NCBI RefSeq assembly: GCF_033542235.1
Contig: NZ_JAWRCU010000008.1
Location: forward strand, 1-64,000
Source: JAWRCU01 sp033542235
GTDB lineage: Bacteria > Pseudomonadota > Alphaproteobacteria > Rhizobiales > Rhizobiaceae
DNA: 64,000 nucleotides
Direction of reading: 5' to 3'
Part shown: positions 23,484 to 32,345 of the stretch, piece by piece
Layout of the letters: every line of letters starts with the position of its first letter
Position numbering within the stretch: position 1 is the stretch's first letter
Position numbers and translations under genes: made by a program
Notes under the pieces: generated by a model
The model's database searches: none
What the model was told of the DNA's origin: nothing
The model's input: only the letters and a program-made list of their open reading frames with translations

Positions 23484-24800
23484 CTAAGCGCCGCCCCGTT
23501 CCTTCCTGAGCTTCGCCCAATAATCTAGCCGCTTCCTGATCTCTCGCTCGAAGCCCCGATCGGGCGGCTCATAGAAGGTTTGGCGGCCCATCTTCTCCGG
23601 GAAGTAGTCCTGACCGGAGAAGGCATCGGGCTGGTCGTGGTCGTAAAGATAGCCCTTGCCGTAAGCTTCAGCCTTCATCAGCTTGGTCGGCGCATTGAGA
23701 ATGTGCTTGGGCGGCAGGAGCGAGCCGTATTGCTTCGCCGCCGCCGTGGCCGCCGAGAAAGCGTTGTAGACGGCATTCGATTTCGGTGCGGTGGCGAGAT
23801 AGACGCAGGCCTGGGCAAAGGCGAGTTCGCCTTCGGGCGAGCCAAGATAATCATAGGCGTCCTTGGCCGCATTTGCGATCACCAGCGCCTGCGGGTCGGC
23901 GAGACCGATGTCCTCGGTGGCCATGCGAACCAGCCGGCGGCCGATATAGAGCGGATCCTCGCCGGCATCGAACATGCGCGCGAGATAATAGAGCGCGGCA
24001 TCGGGATCGGAGCCGCGCACCGATTTATGCAGCGCCGAGATCAGATTGTAATGGCCGTCCTGGCCCTTGTCGTAGATCGGTGCGCGGCGCTGTACGATCG
24101 CCTGCAGCGCTGCGGCATCGAAGACCTCGTCGCGCTTGGCCGCGCGCCAGACTTCTTCGGCGAGCGTAAGGCAGGCTCGGCCGTCGCCGTCCGCCATGCG
24201 CAGGAGAACCGCCCTCGCCTCCTCGTCGAGCGGCAGTCGCTTGCCCTCCGCCTCTTCGGCCCGCGCAAGCAGCTTCCCGAGGCTATCCTCGCCGAGAGAG
24301 TGGAAGACGAGCACCCGCGCTCGCGACAGCAATGCGGCGTTGAGCTCGAAGGACGGGTTCTCCGTCGTGGCCCCGACCAGGATCACCGTGCCGTCCTCCA
24401 TCACCGGCAGGAAGCTGTCCTGCTGGGCACGGTTGAAACGATGAATCTCGTCCACGAAGAGCAATGTCTGGCGGCCGTTCGCGAGCCGAAGCCTGGCCGT
24501 CTCGAACACTTTTTTCAGGTCAGCCACGCCCGAGAAGATCGCCGAGATCTGCTCGAAGGCGAGCCCGGTCTCGCCGGCGAGCAGCCGCGCGACCGTGGTC
24601 TTGCCTGTACCCGGCGGGCCCCAGAAGATCATCGAGCCCAGCGAGCCCGAGCGGATCATGCGCGTCAGCGCGCCATCCGGGCCGGTGAGATGCTCCTGGC
24701 CGACCACGTCCTCCAGTCTCTTCGGACGCAGCCGGTCCGCGAGCGGCCGCGCGGCAGGCGCCTTCTCCTCCTGTCGATCCGGCTCGAAAAGATCAGCCAT
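23484..24800 (-). CDS. rarA: Replication-associated recombination protein RarA (MgsA)
   Basis: A 438-residue AAA+ ATPase related to clamp-loader subunits and eukaryotic WRNIP1. The Walker A motif is GPPGTGKT (61-68), Walker B is LLFVDEIH (113-120) and the sensor segment is VGATTENPSFELN. The C-terminal helical domain is complete (IGRRLVRMATEDIGLADPQ; NAPTKLMK). RarA acts at stalled replication forks with SSB and RecA. It begins 141 bp after the protease gene on the same strand. With the protease it marks the edge of the core region. Confidence 0.95.
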   Translation of the reverse strand: MADLFEPDRQEEKAPAARPLADRLRPKRLEDVVGQEHLTGPDGALTRMIRSGSLGSMIFWGPPGTGKTTVARLLAGETGLAFEQISAIFSGVADLKKVFETARLRLANGRQTLLFVDEIHRFNRAQQDSFLPVMEDGTVILVGATTENPSFELNAALLSRARVLVFHSLGEDSLGKLLARAEEAEGKRLPLDEEARAVLLRMADGDGRACLTLAEEVWRAAKRDEVFDAAALQAIVQRRAPIYDKGQDGHYNLISALHKSVRGSDPDAALYYLARMFDAGEDPLYIGRRLVRMATEDIGLADPQALVIANAAKDAYDYLGSPEGELAFAQACVYLATAPKSNAVYNAFSAATAAAKQYGSLLPPKHILNAPTKLMKAEAYGKGYLYDHDQPDAFSGQDYFPEKMGRQTFYEPPDRGFEREIRKRLDYWAKLRKERGGA

Positions 24801-24941
24801 CAGAATCCCGCTTCACCCAAAGCAACTCCTACCGCGCCGCACTACAATCGCCTCGGGATTGATGTAGCGATCTCGTCATGCAGCCCTTCACTCATCCGCA
24901 GAACGTAGGTGCGGGCGGCAGTTTAGGCAAAGACTGAAGCG

Positions 24942-26504
24942 TCAGTAGCGCAGCATCTGGCGGATAAGCCGGCCATCGCGCTCTACCGTGAAGCGCCACC
25001 AGCGCGAATTCGATTCCGCGACTTCCTTCAGCTTCTGAGGCGTGTCGATCTCTTCCCCGTTCACCTCGCGCACGATGTCGCGCGGCTGAAAACCAAAGCC
25101 GGCGGCCGGTGAGTTGGGCGCGATGTCGACCATGGCGACGCCCTTGGTTTCAGTGTTCAGGCCCAGTCTTTGTGCAAGCCGCGGCGAGAGCTCCGCCACC
25201 TTGGCGCCGGCGAAGGGGCTGCGTCCGCCGATCGTGACCTGCTCCGTGGACTGACCTGCCGGCGCGCGCTGCAACGCCACGTTGACCGCCTTGTTGCCGC
25301 CCTTGCTGAAAATGCCCAGCGTCACCGTACTGCCAATCGGCTGAGTGGCGAGCCGATATCCCAGAGCTTCGACATGCTCGATCGCCGTGCCGTTCATCGA
25401 GAGCACAACGTCGCCCGGCTTGACGCCCGCCGCGGCCGCCGGCCCGCCTGCCACGACGTCCGAAACCAGAGCGCCCTGCGGCTTGTTCAGCCCAAGCGCT
25501 TCGGCGATCTGCGGCGTAACCTCCTCAAAGGTAGCGCCGACATATGGACGCTCGAAATAGTCGTTGCCGTTTCTGGCCGACTGCAACACGGCCCGCACCA
25601 TATTGGACGGGATAGCGAAGCCTATCCCGATCGAACCGCCCGACCGGCTGTAGATCGCCGTATTGATGCCGACCAGTTCGCCGCGCATGTTGATCAGCGC
25701 ACCGCCGGAATTGCCAGGATTGATCGCCGCGTCGGTCTGGATGAAGAAGCCGAAGTCGGAAATACCGAGATGCGAGCGCGCGAGCGCCGAGACGATGCCG
25801 CTCGTCGTGGTCTGGCCGACGCCGAACGGGTTGCCGATCGCGAGCACGAGATCGCCGACGTCGAGCGCATCGGAATCGCCGACCGGCACGCTTGGAAACG
25901 GTTGGGGCGAGGAGATCTTGAGCACCGCAAGATCGAGGGACTCGTCCTTCAGCAGCGTCTTCGATTCGAACTCGCGGCCGTCAGAGGTTGCCACCTTGAC
26001 CGTATCGGCATCCTTGATCACGTGGAAGTTGGTCACCACGAGGCCGGACGGATCAACGACGACGCCGGAGCCCAGCGACTGCTGCATGCGCGGCGCTATT
26101 CCCCGATCGCCGAAAAACTGCTCGAAGAACGGGTCGCCTTCGAAGGGCGAACGCACGCGGACTTTCTGCGAGGCGTAGACATTGACCACCGCCGGCGCGG
26201 TATTCTTCACCAGCGGCGCGAATGACAGTTCCACATCCTCGCGGCCGAAGGGCACACGCTTGTCCGGTTTCGCCGGCGGCTGGGCAGCGGGCGGCGTCGC
26301 TTCGGTCGCATTGCCCCCACCCGCTGGAGACGCATTCTTGTCGGCAGGCGACTGCGTTTCGTCGGCGCCGCCCCGCAGCAACTCCTTGAAGAAGTCGCCT
26401 AGCGTGCCGCTGCCCTCCTCCGCGGTAGCCGGGCCAATCGGCAAGGCGAGCGCGAACGCAATCAGGACCGTTGCAAAGAAGCGTCTCGACGCCATAAGGC
26501 GCAT
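24942..26504 (-). CDS. DegP/HtrA-family periplasmic serine protease (Do-like)
   Basis: A 520-residue HtrA protein that degrades or refolds misfolded envelope proteins. A signal peptide covers about residues 1-28 (FFATVLIAFALALPIGPATA), then a low-complexity linker, the trypsin-like domain with the triad His161 (TNFHVI), Asp191 (SLDLAVL) and Ser266 (NPGNSGGAL), and two PDZ domains (about 310-400 and 430-520). The frame is open to 26714, but the ATG at 26504 follows GGAGGA and starts the signal peptide. It stands between rplQ and rarA. Whether it is the DegP or DegQ type cannot be decided. Confidence 0.94.
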   Translation of the reverse strand: MRLMASRRFFATVLIAFALALPIGPATAEEGSGTLGDFFKELLRGGADETQSPADKNASPAGGGNATEATPPAAQPPAKPDKRVPFGREDVELSFAPLVKNTAPAVVNVYASQKVRVRSPFEGDPFFEQFFGDRGIAPRMQQSLGSGVVVDPSGLVVTNFHVIKDADTVKVATSDGREFESKTLLKDESLDLAVLKISSPQPFPSVPVGDSDALDVGDLVLAIGNPFGVGQTTTSGIVSALARSHLGISDFGFFIQTDAAINPGNSGGALINMRGELVGINTAIYSRSGGSIGIGFAIPSNMVRAVLQSARNGNDYFERPYVGATFEEVTPQIAEALGLNKPQGALVSDVVAGGPAAAAGVKPGDVVLSMNGTAIEHVEALGYRLATQPIGSTVTLGIFSKGGNKAVNVALQRAPAGQSTEQVTIGGRSPFAGAKVAELSPRLAQRLGLNTETKGVAMVDIAPNSPAAGFGFQPRDIVREVNGEEIDTPQKLKEVAESNSRWWRFTVERDGRLIRQMLRY

Positions 26505-26591
26505 CGCGAATCCTCCGAATTGTGAGCCGCGCATTCTGGCCATGAATGTGCAAATTGAAAGGCCGCAATGGTTGCGACTTAAAGCATCGTA

Positions 26592-26679
26592 CCGAAAAAT
26601 GCGCAGCGGTTGTGGGACAATCCGGTGCGTCGATAAGGAGACGGAGCGGTGTGGTGATCCAGCTTGAGCGCACACCGCC
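26592..26679 (+). repeat. Two-palindrome intergenic repeat, copy B
   Basis: Same layout as 147-236: CCGAAAAATGCGCAGCGG, then a larger palindrome AGCGGTGTG...CACACCGC. It lies between the protease gene and the rplQ terminator. Here it does not touch a coding end. Confidence 0.65.
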
Positions 26680-26692
26680 CCAACACTCGCCG

Positions 26693-26721
26693 CAAAAAAC
26701 AAAAGGGGCCTCACGGCCCCT
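26693..26721 (-). terminator. Rho-independent terminator of the ribosomal superoperon
   Basis: On the minus strand AGGGGCC-GTGA-GGCCCCT is followed by TTTGTTTTTTG, a textbook intrinsic terminator 23 bp after the rplQ stop. It closes the str-S10-spc-alpha transcription unit. Confidence 0.92.
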
Positions 26722-26744
26722 CATGCATCGGCATCTCGTCCGAA

Positions 26745-27176
26745 TTACGCCGCTGCTGCTTCCTCGGCGCCACCTTCTGCCTCGGTGCGGGCGCGGTCGG
26801 CCGCACCCTTGGCAGAGGTGTCGCGATCGACGAACTCGATCACCGCAATCGCGGCGTTGTCGCCCTGACGAAAGCCCGCCTTCATGATGCGGAGATACCC
26901 GCCATGGCGATCCGCATAACGCGGAGCAAGCGTGTCGAACAGGCGCTTCACCGCGGCCTCATTGCGAAGCTGCGAAATCGCCTGGCGGCGCGCATGCAGG
27001 TCGCCGCGCTTGCCCAGCGTGACCAGCTTCTCGACGATCGGGCGCAGGTCCTTCGCCTTCGGCAACGTCGTCACGATCTGCTCATGCTCGATGAGCGAGG
27101 TCGCGAGGTTGGCGAACATCGACTTGCGGTGGCTGATGCTGCGGCTGAGCCGACGGCCTGCAAACCCATGGCGCAT
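26745..27176 (-). CDS. rplQ: 50S ribosomal protein L17
   Basis: A 143-residue L17 with the conserved start MRHGFAGRRLSRSISHRK, RDLHARRQAIS and the DNAAIAVIEFVDRD end of the core. It binds 23S rRNA domain III near the exit tunnel. The Ala/Glu-rich tail of about 20 residues is usual in alphaproteobacteria. It is the last gene of the alpha operon, behind rpoA, and is followed by a strong terminator. Confidence 0.97.
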   Translation of the reverse strand: MRHGFAGRRLSRSISHRKSMFANLATSLIEHEQIVTTLPKAKDLRPIVEKLVTLGKRGDLHARRQAISQLRNEAAVKRLFDTLAPRYADRHGGYLRIMKAGFRQGDNAAIAVIEFVDRDTSAKGAADRARTEAEGGAEEAAAA

Positions 27177-27233
27177 CGCTTTTCTCCTTCAGTTCCCTAA
27201 TAGGGCGCTCTGCGCCCGTGTTCCGTCTGCCCC

Positions 27234-27271
27234 GTGATCTTCCCAAGAAGTCTGCCACTTCTTGGGATCAC
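27234..27271 (-). promoter_or_regulatory. Stem-loop after rpoA
   Basis: CCCAAGAAGT pairs with ACTTCTTGGG, and outer GTGATC pairs with GATCAC across a 2-nt bulge. It begins 2 bp after the rpoA stop codon and has no T-tract. A processing or stability element between rpoA and rplQ is more likely than a terminator. Confidence 0.6.
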
Positions 27272-27273
27272 GC

Positions 27274-28284
27274 TCAGTATTGATCTTCGTAACGCTTGGC
27301 GAGGTCCTCGATGTTCTCCGGCGGCCAGTCCGGCACTTCCATGCCCAGATGCAGGCCCATAGCCGCGAGAACTTCTTTGATCTCGTTCAGCGACTTGCGA
27401 CCGAAGTTCGGAGTGCGCAGCATCTCCGCTTCGGTCTTCTGGATGAGGTCGCCGATATAGACGATGTTGTCGTTCTTCAGGCAGTTGGCCGAACGAACCG
27501 AAAGCTCGAGCTCGTCGACCTTCTTGAGCAGCGCCGGATTGAAGGCGAGCTCGGTCACGGCCTCTGCCGCAGCCTCCTTCTGAGGCTCCTCGAAGTTGAC
27601 GAACAGCGCGAGCTGGTCCTGCAGGATGCGAGCCGCGAACGCGACCGCGTCCTCACCCGTCACCGAGCCGTCGGTCTCAATCGTCATTGTAAGCTTGTCG
27701 TAGTCCAGAACCTGGCCCTCGCGGGTGTTCTCGACCTTGTAGGAGACCTTCTTGACCGGCGAATAGAGGCTGTCGACGGGGATCAACCCGATCGGCGCGT
27801 CCTCGGCGCGGTTGCGATCAGCCGGCACGTAGCCCTTGCCGCTATTGACGGTGAACTCCATGCGGATCTCCGCCCCTTCGTCGAGCGTGCAGATCACGTG
27901 GTCGGGGTTCAGGATCTCGACATCGCCCACGGTCTGGATGTCGCCAGCCAGCACCGTGCCAGGGCCCTGCTTGCGCACGACCATGCGCTTCGGCCCGTCG
28001 CCTTCCATACGGATTGCGATTTCCTTGATGTTCAGGACGATGTCGGTGACGTCCTCGCGCACACCGGCAATCGAGGAGAATTCATGCAGCACGCCGTCGA
28101 TCTGCACCGCCGTCACAGCGGCACCACGCAGCGATGACAGCAGCACCCGGCGCAGCGCGTTGCCCAGCGTGAGGCCAAAGCCGCGCTCGAGCGGCTCGGC
28201 GACGAGCGTGGTCAGCGTCTTGCCCTTCGACGTGAAGTCGATCTTGTTCGGCTTGATCAGTTCCTGCCAGTTTTTCTGGATCAT
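27274..28284 (-). CDS. rpoA: RNA polymerase alpha subunit
   Basis: A 336-residue alpha subunit. The N-terminal assembly domain (FGLTLGNALRRVLLSSLRG; PIGLIPVDSLYSPVKKVSY) and the C-terminal DNA- and activator-binding domain (SVRSANCLKNDNIVYIGDL; GRKSLNEIKEVLAAMGLHLG) are complete, joined by a flexible linker near residue 235. The ATG at 28284 follows AAGGAAAAG. Standard position between rpsK and rplQ; rpsD is not in this operon, as usual for alphaproteobacteria. Confidence 0.98.
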   Translation of the reverse strand: MIQKNWQELIKPNKIDFTSKGKTLTTLVAEPLERGFGLTLGNALRRVLLSSLRGAAVTAVQIDGVLHEFSSIAGVREDVTDIVLNIKEIAIRMEGDGPKRMVVRKQGPGTVLAGDIQTVGDVEILNPDHVICTLDEGAEIRMEFTVNSGKGYVPADRNRAEDAPIGLIPVDSLYSPVKKVSYKVENTREGQVLDYDKLTMTIETDGSVTGEDAVAFAARILQDQLALFVNFEEPQKEAAAEAVTELAFNPALLKKVDELELSVRSANCLKNDNIVYIGDLIQKTEAEMLRTPNFGRKSLNEIKEVLAAMGLHLGMEVPDWPPENIEDLAKRYEDQY

Positions 28285-28393
28285 ATTCTTTTCCTTCCGT
28301 TTCCCTGCCACCATCCAATCGTGGCCGGCGATCTGGAAAGCCGTAGAGGAGCGCCAGGCTGGCGCTCATGCGGCGGCTAAGCAAAAATCGGGC

Positions 28394-28783
28394 TCAGACC
28401 CTACGCTTCTTGCGTGGGCGGCAGCCATTGTGCGGGATCGGCGTCACGTCGCGGATCGACGTGATGGTGAAACCCGCCGCCTGCAGCGCGCGAAGCGCCG
28501 ATTCACGGCCGGAGCCGGGTCCGCAAACCTCGACTTCCAGCGTACGCACGCCGTGCTCCTGCGCCTTCTTGGCGACATCCTCGGCGGCAACCTGCGCCGC
28601 GAAGGGGGTCGACTTGCGCGAGCCCTTGAAACCCTGCGCACCAGCCGAAGACCAGGCGATGGAATTGCCCTGCGCGTCGGTGATGGTGATCATCGTGTTG
28701 TTGAAGGTCGAGTTGACGTGCGCCACGCCCGACGAGATGTTCTTGCGTTCGCGCCGGCGAACACGGACGGCTTCCTTGGCCAT
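28394..28783 (-). CDS. rpsK: 30S ribosomal protein S11
   Basis: A 129-residue S11 with AHVNSTFNNTMITITDAQGN and the C-terminal DVTPIPHNGCRPRKKRRV that contacts 16S rRNA and the Shine-Dalgarno cleft. Full length. Separated from rpsM by 146 bp that hold an unusual repeat hairpin. Confidence 0.98.
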   Translation of the reverse strand: MAKEAVRVRRRERKNISSGVAHVNSTFNNTMITITDAQGNSIAWSSAGAQGFKGSRKSTPFAAQVAAEDVAKKAQEHGVRTLEVEVCGPGSGRESALRALQAAGFTITSIRDVTPIPHNGCRPRKKRRV

Positions 28784-28840
28784 TTATTTCCTTTCGAATG
28801 ATCTCGACACCGCCGTACTTCCAGCGGCTACACCTGGTTT

Positions 28841-28918
28841 AGGGGAGTAAGGGAATATGTCAGTAGGGGAATAAGGAATGCGTTTCCCGCACCTACTGCC
28901 CTATTCCCTTACTCCCCT
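28841..28918 (-). repeat. Octamer-repeat hairpin between rpsM and rpsK
   Basis: A 27-bp imperfect inverted repeat (28841-28867 and 28892-28918) with a 24-nt spacer. Each arm consists of tandem purine-rich octamers of the form ARGGGART (AGGGGAGT, AAGGGAAT, AGGGGAAT and variants). On the mRNA it would be a long hairpin inside the operon. Similar in design to 33364-33456. Confidence 0.75.
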
Positions 28919-28929
28919 ATTCCCTTAAC

Positions 28930-29298
28930 TTACTTTTTCTTCCCGGCAATCGCCTTGGCCGGGCCCTTGCGCGTGCGCGCATTGGTATGCGTGCGCTGGC
29001 CGCGTACCGGCAGCGAACGGCGATGGCGCAGGCCGCGATAGCAGCCAAGATCCATCAGCCGCTTGATGTTCATTGACACCTCGCGACGCAGGTCACCCTC
29101 GACCTGGTAGTCACGGTCGATCGTCTCGCGGATCTGCAGAACTTCGGCGTCGGTCAGCTGGTTGACCCGGCGCTCGGTCGGGATGCCGACCTTGTCCATG
29201 ATCTCCTGCGCGAACTTGGGACCAATCCCGTGGATATACTGCAGCGCGATCACAACGCGCTTATTCGTGGGTATGTTGACGCCCGCTATACGAGCCAT
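28930..29298 (-). CDS. rpsM: 30S ribosomal protein S13
   Basis: A 122-residue S13 starting ARIAGVNIPTNKRVVIALQ, with the helix-two-turn-helix GIGPKFAQEI and the basic C-terminal tail RTHTNARTRKGPAKAIAGKK that reaches the A and P sites and the bridge to 23S rRNA. The frame opens further upstream, but the ATG at 29298 matches the family. It lies 177 bp after adk; that gap shows only a short GTCGGC/GCCGAC hairpin. Confidence 0.98.
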   Translation of the reverse strand: MARIAGVNIPTNKRVVIALQYIHGIGPKFAQEIMDKVGIPTERRVNQLTDAEVLQIRETIDRDYQVEGDLRREVSMNIKRLMDLGCYRGLRHRRSLPVRGQRTHTNARTRKGPAKAIAGKKK

Positions 29299-29475
29299 GC
29301 TGCTTCTCCATATGGGTCGGCACTGCCGACGCTTCAATGTTGACCCGCGTCCGGTGGAGGCCGGCCCCTGCGGGTTTCCCGTCAAGCGCGTGACCAAAGC
29401 CTATACGGCCCGATCAGCCTGTCCTGATTGGGAGACGCGCGCCTATACGCCAGTCCCCCTTACCAGTCAATCGCG

Positions 29476-30081
29476 TCAAGCGACTTTTTCTTTCTCGGCG
29501 AAGTCCTTGAGAATCGCCTCGATCTGTTTCGTCACCTGGTCGATGCCGGCCATGCCGTCCAGGGTCTTCAGCTTGCGCTTCGCCCAGTAATAGCCGATCA
29601 GCGGCGCGGTCTTCTTGTAGTACTCGCGCAGGCGCTCCTCGAAAACCTCCGGGGTGTCGTCCTTGCGCACGGGCTGCCCGGCTGCCTTCATCTCCTCGGC
29701 CCGCTTGAGGATGCGACCGACCAGCGCCTTGTCGTCCACCGCAAATTCGATCACCACGTCCAGTTTGAGACTGCGCTCCCTGAGCATCGCCTCAAGAGCA
29801 TCGGCCTGCGGAAGCGTCCGAGGATATCCGTCAAGGATGAAGCCCCTGGCGCAATCCTCCTGATCGATCCGCTCCGCGACGATAGCGTTGACGATCGCAT
29901 CCGACACAAGCTCGCCCGCGTCCATTACCGCCTTTGCCCTGAGCCCTACGGGCGTCCTGGCTGCGACAGCGGAGCGCAGCATCTCGCCTGTGGAGAGTTG
30001 GGGAATCCGGTGCTTCTCGACCAGTCTTTGCGCTTGTGTCCCCTTACCCGCCCCAGGCGGCCCAAGCAGAATAAGCCTCAT
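29476..30081 (-). CDS. adk: Adenylate kinase
   Basis: A 201-residue adenylate kinase that equilibrates ATP + AMP with 2 ADP. The P-loop is GPPGAGKGT, the NMP-binding Arg is in STGEMLRSAV, and DGYPRTLPQ is conserved. The LID is short and has no zinc cysteines, the short form common in alphaproteobacteria. The ATG overlaps the secY stop by 4 bp, the standard secY-adk order. Confidence 0.97.
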   Translation of the reverse strand: MRLILLGPPGAGKGTQAQRLVEKHRIPQLSTGEMLRSAVAARTPVGLRAKAVMDAGELVSDAIVNAIVAERIDQEDCARGFILDGYPRTLPQADALEAMLRERSLKLDVVIEFAVDDKALVGRILKRAEEMKAAGQPVRKDDTPEVFEERLREYYKKTAPLIGYYWAKRKLKTLDGMAGIDQVTKQIEAILKDFAEKEKVA

Positions 30082-31418
30082 CGTGCTCTCTTTCCTCCCC
30101 GGAGCTTCGATTTCTTGATCAGCCCCTCATACTGATGAGCAATGAGATGACCCTGGATCTGCGCAACCGTATCGAGCGTCACGGAAACCACGATCAGAAG
30201 CGAGGTTCCGCCGAGATAGAAGGGCACGCCGGTCGCTGAAATCAGAAACTCCGGTATCATGCAGATCACGACGAGGTAAAGCGCACCAATGACGGTAATG
30301 CGCGTCAGCACATAGTCGATATACTCGGCTGTCCGCTCGCCCGGCCTGTAACCCGGGATGAACCCGGAATGCTTCTTCAGCTGGTCGGCGGTGTCCTTCG
30401 GGTTGAAGACGATCGCCGTGTAGAAGAAGGCGAAGAACACGATCATCGCGCCGTAGAGCACCATGTAGAGCGGCTGGCCGTGCCCGAGTGCGGCCAGGAT
30501 CGAGCTGGCCCAGCCAGGCAGGCCGGTCGTCTGCGAGAAGCCGGCGATCGTTGCCGGCAGCAGCAGCAGCGACGAGGCGAAGATCGGCGGGATAACGCCG
30601 GAGGTGTTGAGCTTCAGCGGCAGATGCGAGGTATCGCCCTGGAACATGCGGTTGCCGACCTGCCGCTTCGGATACTGGATCAGCAGCCGCCGCTGTGCGC
30701 GCTCGAAGAACACGATCAGCGCCACCACAGCCACGGCAAAGACGATGATCGCCAGGATGATCCCGGTCGAGAGCGCGCCGGTGCGTCCGAGTTCCAGCGT
30801 GTGGCTGATCGCATTTGGGAGGTTCGCCACGATCCCGGAGAAGATGATCAGCGAAATGCCGTTGCCGATGCCGCGCGCCGTGATCTGCTCGCCGAGCCAC
30901 ATCAGGAACATGGTTCCACCGGTCAACGTGATGACGCAGGACAGTCGGAAGAACCAGCCGGGATCGACCACGATTCCGTTGCCGCTCTCGAGCCCGACCG
31001 AGATGCCATAGGCCTGCACGGCCGCCAGAAGCACGGTCCCGTAGCGCGTGTACTGGTTGATGACCTTGCGGCCCTGCTCGCCCTCCTTCTTCAGGGCTTC
31101 GAGCGAGGGAACGACCGAGGTCATCAACTGCATGATGATCGAGGCGGAGATGTAGGGCATGATGCCCAGCGCAAAGATCGCCATGCGCTGCACCGCCCCG
31201 CCCGAGAACATGTTGAACATCCCGAGCACGCCGCCGCTCTGGTTGTTGAAAGCCTGGGCGAAGGCGTCGGGATTGATTCCCGGAAGCGGGATATAGGTGC
31301 CGAGCCGGTAGACCAGCAGCGCACCCAGCGTGAACCAGATGCGCTTCTTCAGGTCTTCGGCTTTGGCGAAGGCGGCAAAATTCAGATTCGAGGCGAGTTG
31401 TTCAGCGGCCGACGCCAT
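30078..31418 (-). CDS. secY: Preprotein translocase subunit SecY
   Basis: A 446-residue channel subunit of the Sec translocon with ten membrane helices; it forms the pore with SecE (encoded at 63232-63435) and SecG. Conserved parts are the start of helix 1 (FTLGALLVYRLGTYIPLPG), the plug region with MFSGGAVQRMAIFALGIMP and the cytoplasmic loops GEQGRKVINQYTRYG and RPGERTAEYIDYVLTRIT. Located between rplO and adk as in most bacteria. Confidence 0.98.
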   Translation of the reverse strand: MASAAEQLASNLNFAAFAKAEDLKKRIWFTLGALLVYRLGTYIPLPGINPDAFAQAFNNQSGGVLGMFNMFSGGAVQRMAIFALGIMPYISASIIMQLMTSVVPSLEALKKEGEQGRKVINQYTRYGTVLLAAVQAYGISVGLESGNGIVVDPGWFFRLSCVITLTGGTMFLMWLGEQITARGIGNGISLIIFSGIVANLPNAISHTLELGRTGALSTGIILAIIVFAVAVVALIVFFERAQRRLLIQYPKRQVGNRMFQGDTSHLPLKLNTSGVIPPIFASSLLLLPATIAGFSQTTGLPGWASSILAALGHGQPLYMVLYGAMIVFFAFFYTAIVFNPKDTADQLKKHSGFIPGYRPGERTAEYIDYVLTRITVIGALYLVVICMIPEFLISATGVPFYLGGTSLLIVVSVTLDTVAQIQGHLIAHQYEGLIKKSKLRGGKRAR

Positions 31419-31434
31419 CAGTATTCTCCGCTAG

Positions 31435-31498
31435 GGCACGATCCGCAACCGAAGGTCAGCTGAGCGGAAACTGCATACTTTTCGGGCAGGATCATGCC
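31435..31498. repeat. Palindromic intergenic repeat
   Basis: A 64-bp imperfect palindrome: GGCACGATCC-GCA-ACCGAA at the left and TTTTCGG-GCA-GGATCATGCC at the right. This resembles the GATCATGC-ended palindromes scattered through rhizobial genomes. Sequence like its left half recurs at about 18364-18391, and sequence like its right end at about 2988-3010. It lies between secY and rplO. Confidence 0.65.
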
Positions 31499-31585
31499 TC
31501 TCGTTCCAGGTCACGCAGGCAGGCCCGCAGCGAGCAAAGCGCGTGTCGATGAAACCTCGACATAGGCTTCGTCGATACAAGATGC

Positions 31586-31613
31586 AAGCGGCCGTCCGCA
31601 AGGACGGCCGCTT
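31586..31613 (-). promoter_or_regulatory. Stem-loop after rplO
   Basis: A 12-bp perfect stem, AAGCGGCCGTCC with GGACGGCCGCTT, closed by a 4-nt loop and located 14 bp after the rplO stop. No T-tract follows on the coding strand, so readthrough into secY is expected; a processing site or partial attenuator is likely. Confidence 0.65.
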
Positions 31614-31627
31614 CGAAGAAGGCCCCC

Positions 31628-32101
31628 TTATTCGGCCGCTGCCCTTTCGGGCAGCCTCACCGAACCCCCGGCCTTCTCGACCTTCTCGACCGCCGCCTTC
31701 GAGGCGCCGGCGATGTCGAACGAAAGCTTCGCCTTGAGCTCGCCACCGGAGAGCAGGCGTACGCCGTCCTTTACCCGGCGGATCACGCCGGCCTTCACCA
31801 GCGCCTCGGCATTTACGGTTTCCTTGGCGTCGAGCTTCTTGGCATCGACAGCGGCCTGGATGCGCGCCAGCGACACTGTGTTGAAGTCCTTGCCGAAGAT
31901 ATTCCTGAAGCCGCGCTTCGGCAGGCGCCGATAGAGCGGCATCTGGCCGCCCTCGAAGCCATTGATGGCCACGCCTGAGCGGGCCTTCTGGCCCTTCACG
32001 CCGCGCCCGGCAGTCTTGCCGGAGCCCGAGCCGATGCCGCGGCCGACGCGCTTCTTCGAATGGGTAGCGCCTTCCTTGTCGCGGAGTTCGTTGAGTTTCA
32101 T
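31628..32101 (-). CDS. rplO: 50S ribosomal protein L15
   Basis: A 157-residue L15 with the basic glycine-rich N-terminal extension (KKRVGRGIGSGSGKTAGRG) that threads into 23S rRNA and the GFEGGQMPLYRRLPKRGF motif. Full length. It lies 23 bp after rpmD and is the last ribosomal gene before secY. Confidence 0.98.
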   Translation of the reverse strand: MKLNELRDKEGATHSKKRVGRGIGSGSGKTAGRGVKGQKARSGVAINGFEGGQMPLYRRLPKRGFRNIFGKDFNTVSLARIQAAVDAKKLDAKETVNAEALVKAGVIRRVKDGVRLLSGGELKAKLSFDIAGASKAAVEKVEKAGGSVRLPERAAAE

Positions 32102-32124
32102 AGTCTTTCTCCTGAGGCTCCGGC

Positions 32125-32322
32125 TTACGCCTCGTCCACGACGCGGACGAGGTGCTGAACCGCAGCGATCATGCCGCGTACGGAAGCACTATCCTCGAGC
32201 GTCACCTTGCGATGCAGCTTGTTCAGGCCGAGGCCGATGAGGGTCGCGCGCTGCACCCCCGGTCGGCGGATCGGGCTGCCGATCTGCTCGACGACGATCG
32301 TCTTGTTATCCTTCTTTGCCAT
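32125..32322 (-). CDS. rpmD: 50S ribosomal protein L30
   Basis: A 65-residue L30 with the conserved core IGSPIRRPGVQRATLIGLGL and VRGMIAAVQHLV. Normal bacterial length. Standard position between rpsE and rplO. Confidence 0.97.
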   Translation of the reverse strand: MAKKDNKTIVVEQIGSPIRRPGVQRATLIGLGLNKLHRKVTLEDSASVRGMIAAVQHLVRVVDEA

Positions 32323-32345
32323 GATCGTTATCCTTGATCCCGGCC

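Noticed and set aside
28841..28918. CRISPR-like array
   Set aside because: The repeats are 7-8 nt, have no spacers of constant length, and are arranged as inverted arms; no cas gene is present.
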